Positions 1-7,616 of a DNA stretch of 53,655 nt are shown one piece after another. The DNA is from CAYZBM01 sp964476705. Lineage in GTDB: Bacteria; Pseudomonadota; Alphaproteobacteria; Rickettsiales; UBA6187. A model generated the notes under the pieces. That model was given only the letters and a program-made list of their open reading frames with translations. It had not been told where the DNA came from and searched no databases. The position numbers and the translations under genes are program-made. Within the stretch, counting starts at the first letter, position 1. The number at the start of each line of letters is the position of its first letter. The DNA lies in NCBI GenBank assembly GCA_964476705.1, contig CAYZBM010000004.1, forward strand, positions 1 to 53,655. Reading direction: 5' to 3'.

Positions 1-27
1 CCCTAGTTTTCCTAGAGTCAACCATAG

Positions 28-171
28 ATCCTTGAGGTAGTGCTAAACTCAGGAGCAGGTATTTCATTTTATACGAAAGAAAATCTTAGCTTCAGTACTA
101 ATTACTGGTTTGAATATCGCGCTAATTTTATTTCAAATTCTTTAGGCTTAAGAGCTGGCTATAGTTTTTAG
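28..171 (+). pseudogene. C-terminal remnant of an autotransporter-type beta-barrel
   Basis: A frame open from 28 to the TAG at 169-171 encodes the end of an outer-membrane beta-barrel, with alternating aromatic strands and a final ...LRAGYSF. Its last 38 or so residues (beginning GAG) align by eye with the last strands of the autotransporter at 30145-33570, which ends ...LRMGYKF; a terminal Phe is typical of outer-membrane proteins. The frame is closed upstream by TAG at 25-27, and the other two forward frames also stop within the first 40 bases, so the barrel does not continue intact toward the window edge. I read it as a decayed autotransporter gene. A sequencing error, or a frameshift beyond the edge, is the alternative. 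Confidence 0.55.
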
Positions 172-175
172 CAAA

Positions 176-1339
176 TTATTCTTTAAATTTTTTAGCAGCA
201 GAGACAACTGTAGGATCTTCAAGCGATTTAGGATTTATTAATATATTTGCAATGTCAATATGACCTTTTTTATTAGCCCAGTCAAAAGCGGTTTCTTCTT
301 GTTTATTTTTAATATTTATATCAGCACCTTTAGTAATTAGATATTCAGCTACTTCTTTATTTCCACCATATGCGGCATAGAATAAAGCTGTACGACCATA
401 ATTGTCTTTGATATTTATATCTATAGGACGTTTTGTGTCAAATAAAGCTTTAACCATTTCAAGTGGTTTCTTTGTTGATGCGTACATCAAAGCTGTTCCA
501 CCACGACTACATTGCAGATCTAGAATAATATTTTGTGAAGCAAGTAGTGTTTGCACCAGAGTAAGATCATCATGTCTAACTATAGCATGAATTAAAGCAG
601 TTACATTATATTTATCTCTGGCATTTACATCTGCTCCTTTTGTTAAGAGTAATTTCATAAAATCATAATTTTTATTAGCAACAGCTTTCATTAAAGGAGT
701 TTCTCCTTTTAAATCTTGAGTATTAATGTCAGCACCACTATCAAGTAGCAGAGTAATAATTTTAAGATTTATATTTCTTGACATTACAGCAATCATAAAA
801 GCTGATAGGCTATTATTATATTTATCATTTATATTAGATTTATCTTTTTTTAATATTTTTCTAACTATAGCAATATTCCCTTTGTCAACAGATCGCATTA
901 AAGCTGTAAAACCATAGATATCTTTGGCTTTTGTATCAGCTCCACGATCTATTAGAGTTGGTACAACTTGATAGCGCCCTTCATGCGCAGCCCATATTAA
1001 AGATGTAGATTGGTTCTTATCATCTTTTGCCTCTATATCAGCGCCTTTATCAAGTAGTAATTCAACTACTGGATTATGTCCATTTGTAGCAGCACAGATT
1101 AAAGCTGTACATTTTATATGATCATCTTTTGCCTCTATATCAGCGCCTTTATCAAGCAGTGCCCTAACTACATCAACATGTCCATGCATAGCCGCAAACA
1201 TTAAAGCTGTATATCCATTATCTTTGACTTCTATATTGTATGGACCTTGAATTTCAAGAAGAATAAGATTCAAAGTTTCCATATCGCCATATTTTGCAGC
1301 TTCTAATAATTCATCATTAATACTATTGTCTCTTCCCAT
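176..1339 (-). CDS. Ankyrin-repeat protein, 11 repeats
   Basis: The protein is built almost wholly of about 11 ankyrin repeats with the usual TALxxAxxxGH...VxxLLxKGADIxxKD pattern (TALMFAAMHGH, TALICAATNGH, TSLIWAAHEGR, TALFYAAYGGN and others), a fold used for protein-protein contacts. There is no signal peptide or membrane segment. Repeats 2 and 3 share almost identical DNA around 1020-1053 and 1125-1157, a sign of recent repeat duplication. I chose the ATG at 1339 because the frame upstream only offers a TTG at 1345 and an AAGAG lies about 10 bases before the ATG. Intracellular alphaproteobacteria often carry such proteins, some of them secreted into host cells. A host-directed role here is inference. 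Confidence 0.9.
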   Translation of the reverse strand: MGRDNSINDELLEAAKYGDMETLNLILLEIQGPYNIEVKDNGYTALMFAAMHGHVDVVRALLDKGADIEAKDDHIKCTALICAATNGHNPVVELLLDKGADIEAKDDKNQSTSLIWAAHEGRYQVVPTLIDRGADTKAKDIYGFTALMRSVDKGNIAIVRKILKKDKSNINDKYNNSLSAFMIAVMSRNINLKIITLLLDSGADINTQDLKGETPLMKAVANKNYDFMKLLLTKGADVNARDKYNVTALIHAIVRHDDLTLVQTLLASQNIILDLQCSRGGTALMYASTKKPLEMVKALFDTKRPIDINIKDNYGRTALFYAAYGGNKEVAEYLITKGADINIKNKQEETAFDWANKKGHIDIANILINPKSLEDPTVVSAAKKFKE

Positions 1340-1405
1340 AATCAAATTCTCTTTCTATATTTATCTTATTATAAATAAGCAAAAAATGTCTGGGTATCTG
1401 AAATA

Positions 1406-2506
1406 TTACCTATAAATCTTAACCGTTTCACTAATTTCTAAACCATAACCTTCTAAACCAATAATAGATTTTTCTGAATTGGTAAGAAGTTTTAATTTTT
1501 TTACTCCAAGATCAATTAAAATTTGCGCCCCAATCCCATAATCCCTAATTACTTTACCTTCATTTTTAGATTTGGTGGCAACTAATTGTGATAAGATATC
1601 TTTCTGTGGAGTTCTAATTAAAACAATTATTCCAGCACCTTCTTTGGCAATCATTTCCATTGCTTGATGTAGTTCATTAGCTTTATTATCACTGACATCA
1701 CCCAAAACATCATTTAAGATATTTAAAGAATGCATCCGAACAAATGGAGCGGTTATTTTGCTTATATCGCCTTTAACTAAAACAATATGTTCAGCATATT
1801 CAATTTTATTTATGTAAACATACATGGTAAAGTCACCACCATAGATACTATTAAACTCTATCTCTTGAGTTCGCTCAATTAAAGTATCATATTTGCGCCG
1901 ATAGGCGATAAGATCGGCAATAGTTGCAATATTAAGCTGATGGACTTTAGCAAATTTAATAAGATCTGGCATGCGAGCCATAGTACCATCATCATTTAAT
2001 ATCTCACAAATAACTCCAGCTGGCTTTAAACCTGCAAGCCTTGCAACATCTACCGCAGCTTCAGTATGACCTGCTCTAACTAACACTCCACCTTCTCTGG
2101 CTTCAAGAGGAAATATATGCCCGGGAGTTGCAATATCCCGATTCGTGGTTTGTGGGTTAATAGCAACTGCAATAGTATGCGCCCGATCTTTAGCTGAAAT
2201 TCCGGTAGTAACTCCCTCCCTAGCCTCTATTGAAATAGTAAAGGCAGTATCAAAACGCGAACTATTGGTTTTAGGCATATGGGGAAGTTTTAGAGCTTCA
2301 ATTCTATCTTTATCTAAAGCTAAGCAAATTAGCCCCCGACCATATTTGGCCATAAAGTTAACTATTTTATCATCGGCCATTTCAGCTGGTATTACTAAAT
2401 CACCTTCATTTTCCCTATCTTCATCATCAACCAAAATAAACATTTTGCCGTTTATAGCATCTTTAATTATTTCTTCGATTGAAGCTAATTTGAAATTATC
2501 TAACAT
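1406..2506 (-). CDS. ribB: DHBP synthase RibB fused to an inactive RibA-like domain (RibBX type)
   Basis: Residues 5-203 form a complete 3,4-dihydroxy-2-butanone 4-phosphate synthase, which converts ribulose 5-phosphate to the four-carbon riboflavin precursor. The acidic metal-binding motif DDEDRENEGD (27-36), GHTEA (146-150) and the CEILNDDGTMAR stretch are all present. Residues about 215-365 resemble GTP cyclohydrolase II, but the stretch that should hold the three zinc-binding cysteines reads VRMHSLNILNDVLGDV and has none, so this half cannot be an active cyclohydrolase. Such hybrids are known in proteobacteria as RibBX. The gene follows ribE after a 3-base gap, so the two are co-transcribed. 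The missing GTP step is supplied by the separate ribA at 14362-15429. Confidence 0.93.
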   Translation of the reverse strand: MLDNFKLASIEEIIKDAINGKMFILVDDEDRENEGDLVIPAEMADDKIVNFMAKYGRGLICLALDKDRIEALKLPHMPKTNSSRFDTAFTISIEAREGVTTGISAKDRAHTIAVAINPQTTNRDIATPGHIFPLEAREGGVLVRAGHTEAAVDVARLAGLKPAGVICEILNDDGTMARMPDLIKFAKVHQLNIATIADLIAYRRKYDTLIERTQEIEFNSIYGGDFTMYVYINKIEYAEHIVLVKGDISKITAPFVRMHSLNILNDVLGDVSDNKANELHQAMEMIAKEGAGIIVLIRTPQKDILSQLVATKSKNEGKVIRDYGIGAQILIDLGVKKLKLLTNSEKSIIGLEGYGLEISETVKIYR

Positions 2507-2509
2507 TAA

Positions 2510-3118
2510 TTATTTTCCATGATGTATTTCGACAGACCTATTAATATAACGCGCTATTACATCAACTTCAATATTAACCTCAGTAGAATTAGTATAATTT
2601 TTAAAGATTGTATGGGAGAAACTGTGGGGAACGATATTTACGTTAAATAACTTACTATTATCGTCTACTTCGTTAACCGTTAGAGAAACTCCATCTATGG
2701 TAACTGAACCCTTGGTTGCAATAAATTTAGCAATTTTATCTGGTAAGAAAAAACTAACCGTCTTAGAGCCTTCTATTGCTTTAATACTAGCAACTTTAGT
2801 GATGCAATCAACATGACCTAAAATTAGATGACCGCCCAGTTCATCTCCTAATTTTAAAGAAGTTTCAATATTTAACAAATCCCCTTTTTGCCAATTAGCT
2901 ACAGTAGTACAGTTTACTGTTTCTTTTGAAATTTCATAAGATAATAAATTATCTTTTTTGGCAATTACTGTTAAACAAACTCCATTATGAGCAATTGATG
3001 CCCCTAGCTCAATTTTACTTGAATCTAAGTCACTTTTAACTACTAATAAAATATCTAAATTAGCTTTTTTTTCTATTAACTCAATAATTCCAGTATTTTT
3101 AATTATTCCTGTAAACAT
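2510..3118 (-). CDS. ribE: Riboflavin synthase alpha chain
   Basis: This enzyme dismutates two molecules of 6,7-dimethyl-8-ribityllumazine to riboflavin. The N terminus MFTGIIKNTGII is the family signature. Two tandem lumazine-binding barrels follow, with NGVCLTV and LGDELGGHLILGHVDC in and after the first, and DGVSLTVNEV and FNVNIVPHS in the second. I set the start at the ATG at 3118, which gives the canonical MFTG beginning; the longer frame adds seven residues that overlap the upstream stop codon region. The gap to the upstream pilin-like gene is 4 bases and to ribB 3 bases, so the three genes form an operon. Lumazine synthase (ribH) and ribD are not in this window. Confidence 0.95.
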   Translation of the reverse strand: MFTGIIKNTGIIELIEKKANLDILLVVKSDLDSSKIELGASIAHNGVCLTVIAKKDNLLSYEISKETVNCTTVANWQKGDLLNIETSLKLGDELGGHLILGHVDCITKVASIKAIEGSKTVSFFLPDKIAKFIATKGSVTIDGVSLTVNEVDDNSKLFNVNIVPHSFSHTIFKNYTNSTEVNIEVDVIARYINRSVEIHHGK

Positions 3119-3122
3119 AACC

Positions 3123-3914
3123 TTACCAATCCAAAGCAAATAACAACTGACATGATTCTAAATCTTTATATTCTTTATTAGCACTTTCGTAAATAGCCTC
3201 GCTCCCTCGTCCTTTATAACAAGGTTTTGGGGTATAGCCAGCTTCATATTTACCAATAGCGCCAACAAAACCGCTATCTGGATTACCATCGTCGATTTTT
3301 TTATCTATTTCAAAGGCTTCTACCGGAGTTAGCACTCCAGTCCGCTCTTGTTTTTTATCACTAATCGCAAAAACTACTATATGATTATTAAAATTTAAAT
3401 CACGATCATAATCATTTTTACTACAACATCTAACATATAAAGCTCCAGATTTAACTTCAAGAGGCAAGGTATTTTCTCTTAAAACAAAACCATCAGACCA
3501 TTTTCCACTATAATTACCATGAATAAACCCGGCTTTTTGTAAATGAGTTAGCACAGAAAAAGCTTCGTTACCTGGCTGATCTTCAATCATCCCATTATTA
3601 TTGCCATTTTCTACACCTGGCCAAAAACTAGTAGCGTTACCTATGTCGCCAGGAAGTTTTTGATAAGTTGATTTAAACTGCGAAATAGCATTTTTCATAT
3701 CATTAACTTTAGCAATCACCGATTTTAATTCGGAACCTCTTACTATCTGCACTCCAACAATAACAACCGAAATCAATAATGAGATAACGATTAAGACTAT
3801 AGAGAGCTCAACTAAGGTAAAAGCTTTCTTTTTGGTTCCAATTAAAATTGACCGGCGTATAAAATTGAAGGTTAATTTTAATGATTGCGTTGTTGCTGGT
3901 TTATTATTTGTCAT
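3123..3914 (-). CDS. Type IV pilin-like protein with prepilin N-terminal methylation motif
   Basis: A basic leader ending KKKA is followed by FTLVELSIVLIVISLLI (from residue 32), the prepilin peptidase site with Glu at +5 and the hydrophobic helix that packs into pili or pseudopili. Position -1 is Ala rather than the usual Gly. After the helix comes a YxxLPGD...NA motif seen in a subfamily of bacterial pseudopilins, then a globular domain with four cysteines that could form disulfides. The 31-residue leader is long; no better start codon lies between it and the motif. It heads the riboflavin operon, an unexplained pairing. The assembly machinery (ATPase, PilC, prepilin peptidase) is not in the window. 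Confidence 0.85.
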   Translation of the reverse strand: MTNNKPATTQSLKLTFNFIRRSILIGTKKKAFTLVELSIVLIVISLLISVVIVGVQIVRGSELKSVIAKVNDMKNAISQFKSTYQKLPGDIGNATSFWPGVENGNNNGMIEDQPGNEAFSVLTHLQKAGFIHGNYSGKWSDGFVLRENTLPLEVKSGALYVRCCSKNDYDRDLNFNNHIVVFAISDKKQERTGVLTPVEAFEIDKKIDDGNPDSGFVGAIGKYEAGYTPKPCYKGRGSEAIYESANKEYKDLESCQLLFALDW

Positions 3915-3975
3915 ATATAAATATGTAGTATCTCAAGTTTTAATTGCTTATATTTCTTTATAAGAAAGCCTCTTT

Positions 3976-4989
3976 ATGTTTAACAGGATTGCCATAATTG
4001 GTCTAGGATTAATTGGAGCTTCAATTGCCAAGGCCGTAAAAGATAATAACTTAAGCCATGAAGTAATTGGCTTTGATAAAGAAAATAAAAATACTTCAAA
4101 TGCCTTAAAAGATAAAGTTATTACAGATATAGGCGATCTAAAAGCTTTCACTGGAGAGAATTTAGAACTAATAATTGTCGCAACTAATTTAGCCTCCTAT
4201 CCTGATATAGCCGATATTTTAAGAACAGCTAAATTATCCCCAAATATTATCATTAGTGATATTGGCTCGGTAAAATTATATCCATTACAAATTTTTGCTG
4301 AGTTTAGTGATTCTTTTATTGCAACTCATCCAATAGCTGGCAAAGAAATCTCTGGTTATCAAGCAGCAGCTGCTGATCTATTTAAAAATAAAAAAGTAAT
4401 TATTTGTACCGACAACGATCCAAATCTAGAAAAGCTTAAAATTATAGAAAATTTTTGGCATAAAATTGGTGCCACTACTTATAATCTAAGTGCTACCTTT
4501 CATGATAAAATTTATGCTAGCATCTCTCATTTACCGCAAGCATTAATTTATGCTGAAAATAAAATCATTAATGTGCCAATAGATAATGAAATATTTTCTA
4601 AACATTTGCGTCTAGCAAGTTCTAATATTATTTTATGGGACGAAATATTTAAATATAATAAAGAATTTTTATTACCGCTTTTAGAAAAAGCTCGGGAATT
4701 AGTTTTTACTATTAATGATGATGATATCAAAAAAGCTAAAGAAATAAGACAAACTATTTCGCAAGCTCCAAATTCAGAACAAAATATTACCCTACCCGAT
4801 ATTTCTTATATAGTAGCTACCATTTTAGTTAAACTTGCAAGTAACATAGAATTATCAGGCAGCGGCTTTAAAGATAGTACCGAATGTTTGCTTAATTACA
4901 AAAAATTAACTAATGATAAATTAAGTATAGCAGATCGTGAGAATTTAAGTTTGAGTATCAAACAGTTGGAACTGGATATTTGTTTGTAA
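3976..4989 (+). CDS. tyrA: Prephenate/arogenate dehydrogenase
   Basis: This NAD(P)-dependent enzyme of tyrosine synthesis oxidatively decarboxylates prephenate or arogenate. The N-terminal Rossmann domain has GLGLIG (9-14). The catalytic region carries HPIAGKE (His118) and SHLPQ (Ser184-His185), both diagnostic of the TyrA family. No chorismate mutase or ACT domain is fused, and the length (337 aa) is slightly above the monofunctional norm. It is divergent from the pilin-riboflavin operon across about 60 bases and converges on pheA with a 27-base gap, so tyrosine and phenylalanine genes sit together. Which of prephenate or arogenate it prefers cannot be read from the sequence. Confidence 0.93.
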   Translation: MFNRIAIIGLGLIGASIAKAVKDNNLSHEVIGFDKENKNTSNALKDKVITDIGDLKAFTGENLELIIVATNLASYPDIADILRTAKLSPNIIISDIGSVKLYPLQIFAEFSDSFIATHPIAGKEISGYQAAAADLFKNKKVIICTDNDPNLEKLKIIENFWHKIGATTYNLSATFHDKIYASISHLPQALIYAENKIINVPIDNEIFSKHLRLASSNIILWDEIFKYNKEFLLPLLEKARELVFTINDDDIKKAKEIRQTISQAPNSEQNITLPDISYIVATILVKLASNIELSGSGFKDSTECLLNYKKLTNDKLSIADRENLSLSIKQLELDICL

Positions 4990-5016
4990 TATCTATCCCA
5001 TCCAGCAACACTCAAC

Positions 5017-5871
5017 TTAAAAAGATTTATCTCTTAAATCATCAGCATAATATACTCCTAAAACTTTTACCTTACGGCAGAAAAATCCTAGTTCTTCTAA
5101 AGCTAAATTAACATTTTTCTCATTAGGAGATCCCTCAAAGCTAATAAAAAATTGGGCAGTTTGTGATTGGCCAGTAGGAATATAACTTTCAATTTTAAGT
5201 AAATTTACTTGATTAGTGGCAAAACCACCTAAAGCCTTAAATAAGGCTGAAGGTATATTTCGTGCGGTAAAAATTAAACTAGTAATCACTCTACCTTGTT
5301 CTGGATCTGGATCAATAGGAGTACTACTCATTGCAATAAATACTGTAGTATTATTTTTACTATCTTCAACATTTTTTGCTAAAATGTTAAGTCCGTATAA
5401 TTCAGCGGCTATTTCTGAGGCAATGGCCGCTTTATTTCTATCTTTCAAATCAGCAATATTTTTAGCTGCAACTGCCGTGTTACTACTTTCTACTTTTAAG
5501 GCTTTGGGCAATAACTTAAGCAAAGTCTTATCACATTGCATTAATGCTTGGTGATGCGAAGAAACTTCTTTAATATCGCTAAGTTCAGCGCCTTTTACTC
5601 CAAGTAAATGATGTTCAATTGGTAAGAAATATTCTTTTACAATATGGAGATTGGTTTTTGGCAGTAAATTGTGAATTTCAGCAACTCTACCTGCATTAGA
5701 GTTTTCAATTGGAATCATGCATAATTGAGCCTTTTTATCCTCAACCATGGCAATTGCCTCCAAAAATGAAGAACATGGGAATGGAGTCATCTCAGGATAG
5801 GCTTTGCGGCAAGCAAGGTCAGCATGAGCGCCAGGAGTACCATGATAGGCAATTATGTTATTTTTCATCAT
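5017..5871 (-). CDS. pheA: Prephenate dehydratase with ACT domain
   Basis: This is the monofunctional alphaproteobacterial type that turns prephenate into phenylpyruvate. Visible motifs are the GTPGAHADLA start of the catalytic fold, IENSNAGRV, SSHHQALMQC, and a C-terminal ACT domain from about residue 195 (KALGGFATNQVNLLKIESYIP), the usual site of phenylalanine feedback. One oddity is that the catalytic TRF motif reads TVF (residues 176-178): Thr and Phe are kept but the Arg is replaced by Val. The start is the first ATG, at 5871, because the longer frame begins only with TTG; an AAGAG lies about 10 bases upstream. An adjacent ATG at 5868 is equally possible. Confidence 0.92.
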   Translation of the reverse strand: MMKNNIIAYHGTPGAHADLACRKAYPEMTPFPCSSFLEAIAMVEDKKAQLCMIPIENSNAGRVAEIHNLLPKTNLHIVKEYFLPIEHHLLGVKGAELSDIKEVSSHHQALMQCDKTLLKLLPKALKVESSNTAVAAKNIADLKDRNKAAIASEIAAELYGLNILAKNVEDSKNNTTVFIAMSSTPIDPDPEQGRVITSLIFTARNIPSALFKALGGFATNQVNLLKIESYIPTGQSQTAQFFISFEGSPNEKNVNLALEELGFFCRKVKVLGVYYADDLRDKSF

Positions 5872-6052
5872 AAAATTCAAACTCTTTTAAATATATAAAA
5901 ACTACTATAAAAGGCTATTTACTAACTATATAAATATTGCTAGAATCAATCTTTGGGCGATTCCCAATAGATTTTTAAAAAGATCTGCTATGAATATCCA
6001 TATTTTACACTAATAATCAATTAAAGATCGCTAAATTTTATCACGAGGAAAA

Positions 6053-7414
6053 ATGAGTAGCAAAGGAAAAGTTAAAAAATCATGGGAAATTAACTCTTGG
6101 AGAGATTTTCCTATAAAGCAGCAGCCAGAATATACCGACTTAGATTTACTGAAAAAAGTTGAAAAAAAATTAAGGAAAGCTAAGCCCCTAGTTAGTATAA
6201 GAGAAATTGAAGCTTTAAAAAGAGATTTAAGCGCCGTCGCTAAAGGTGAAGCCTTTTTATTGCAAGGTGGCGATTGTGCTGAGAGTTTTGTTGAATTTAG
6301 CCATGAGAATCTTAAGAACTATTTTAGAGTTTTACTACAAATGACTGTTGCCTTAATGTATGGGACAGGCAGGCCGGTAGTAAAGGTTGGCAGAATTGCT
6401 GGACAATTTGCAAAGCCTAGATCAACTGAAATGGAAGAAATAAATGGCAAAACATTACCATCTTACCGTGGGGATATGGTAAATTCTATTGAATTTGAAG
6501 AGCAAGGTAGAATTCCAGATCCTAATCGTTTGCTCAGCGCCCACCAGCAAAGCTTAGAAACTCTGCAATATCTAAAATCATTAGCAAAAGATGGTTATGC
6601 TTCTTTAGTTAATGTTAATAAATGGAACCAAGAATTTGCTGATAATTCAGCGCAAGGTAAATTATTTGCTAATTTAGTAGCCAGAATAAATGAGAGTCTA
6701 GGCTTTATTAATTCTTTGGGTATTAATCTAAATTCTGTTAATGAAATTCATCAGGCCATTTTTTATACTTCTCACGAAGGTTTGTTGTTAAATTATGAAG
6801 AAGCTTTAACCACCAAAGATCGTAGATCTAAGAAAAATTATTGTCATTCTGCCCATATGTTATGGATCGGCGATCGTACGCGTAATCTTGATGGTGCCCA
6901 TATTGAATTTATGCGCGGGATAGCTAATCCAATTGGCGTTAAAGTAGGCCCTAGCATGGATCCAGATGATTTAATTAGGTTAATTGATGTTTTAAATCCT
7001 AAGGATGAAGCTGGACGCTTAACTTTAATTACCAGAATGGGTTACGATAAGGTTGATAAATTTTTACCCACTCTTATTCGTAAGGTAAAATCTGAAGGTA
7101 GGCAAGTAATTTGGTCTTGTGATCCGATGCACGGCAATACTGTAAAAGCTGATAATGGCTATAAAACTAGACCATTTAATAGTATTTTAGCTGAAGTTAA
7201 AACCGTTTTTGAGGTCCATAAAAGTGAAGGTACTCATGCTGGCGGTATTCACCTAGAAATGACCGGGCAAGATGTAACTGAATGTACAGGTGGAGCGCAA
7301 GCAATATCAGATATTAATCTTAAAGATAGATATCACACTCACTGCGATCCTCGGCTAAACGCTTCCCAAAGCTTAGAATTAGCATTCTTAATGGCGAGCG
7401 AAATTAAAAAATAA
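6053..7414 (+). CDS. aroG: 3-deoxy-7-phosphoheptulonate synthase, class II
   Basis: This is the first enzyme of the shikimate pathway, joining phosphoenolpyruvate and erythrose 4-phosphate. It is the plant/alphaproteobacterial class II type (about 450 aa) and not the E. coli AroFGH type. Supporting stretches are LQGGDCAESF near residue 72, VGRIAGQFAKPRS, SAHQQSLETL, IGDRTRNLDGAH, GIANPIGVKVGPSMDP, WSCDPMHGNT and GGIHLEMTGQDVTEC. It has a clear ribosome site (GAGGAAAA) before the ATG. It is divergent from pheA across about 180 bases, which must hold both promoters, and ends at a strong intrinsic terminator at 7422-7456. Confidence 0.96.
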   Translation: MSSKGKVKKSWEINSWRDFPIKQQPEYTDLDLLKKVEKKLRKAKPLVSIREIEALKRDLSAVAKGEAFLLQGGDCAESFVEFSHENLKNYFRVLLQMTVALMYGTGRPVVKVGRIAGQFAKPRSTEMEEINGKTLPSYRGDMVNSIEFEEQGRIPDPNRLLSAHQQSLETLQYLKSLAKDGYASLVNVNKWNQEFADNSAQGKLFANLVARINESLGFINSLGINLNSVNEIHQAIFYTSHEGLLLNYEEALTTKDRRSKKNYCHSAHMLWIGDRTRNLDGAHIEFMRGIANPIGVKVGPSMDPDDLIRLIDVLNPKDEAGRLTLITRMGYDKVDKFLPTLIRKVKSEGRQVIWSCDPMHGNTVKADNGYKTRPFNSILAEVKTVFEVHKSEGTHAGGIHLEMTGQDVTECTGGAQAISDINLKDRYHTHCDPRLNASQSLELAFLMASEIKK

Positions 7415-7421
7415 CTTATTC

Positions 7422-7456
7422 TGCGGTGATTAGACCCCTTAATCACCGCATTTTTT
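7422..7456 (+). terminator. Rho-independent terminator of the DAHP synthase gene
   Basis: A perfect 10-bp stem, TGCGGTGATT with AATCACCGCA, encloses a 9-base loop and is followed at once by six Ts, 7 bases after the TAA of the DAHP synthase gene. A near-copy of this hairpin recurs at 7571-7600, upstream of the Fic gene. Confidence 0.9.
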
Positions 7457-7570
7457 GCGGCGAATAATTATTAAGATTCCAATACGGACTAAGCTGCTTT
7501 CTTAAATATATCCTTAAAAATCAACTTATTATCAGACATCGAAAGAGCGGGCTAAAAAACAACTTGGCTG

Positions 7571-7600
7571 TGCGGTGATTAAGTGCTATAATCGCCGCAT
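7571..7600 (+). promoter_or_regulatory. Hairpin ahead of the Fic gene, a near-copy of the terminator at 7422
   Basis: TGCGGTGATT pairs with AATCGCCGCA with one G-T pair, around a 9-base loop. The bases that follow (TATTATGCGGAGA) also parallel those after the upstream terminator (TTTTTTGCGGCGA), so about 40 bases are repeated 149 bases apart. Here the T run is broken, so termination would be weak, and the GGAG at 7608-7611 that serves the Fic ATG lies just beyond the stem. It could be a decayed terminator, an mRNA 5' structure affecting Fic translation, or a duplicated end left by insertion of the Fic gene. Confidence 0.55.
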
Positions 7601-7616
7601 ATTATGCGGAGATTAT

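Noticed and set aside
1406..1860. Active GTP cyclohydrolase half of a bifunctional RibBA
   Set aside because: None of the three zinc-binding cysteines is present, and a complete RibA exists separately.
2507..3122. FMN riboswitch ahead of the rib genes
   Set aside because: The gaps inside the rib operon are 3-4 bases, and no RFN-like conserved blocks are visible upstream of the pilin gene or ribA.
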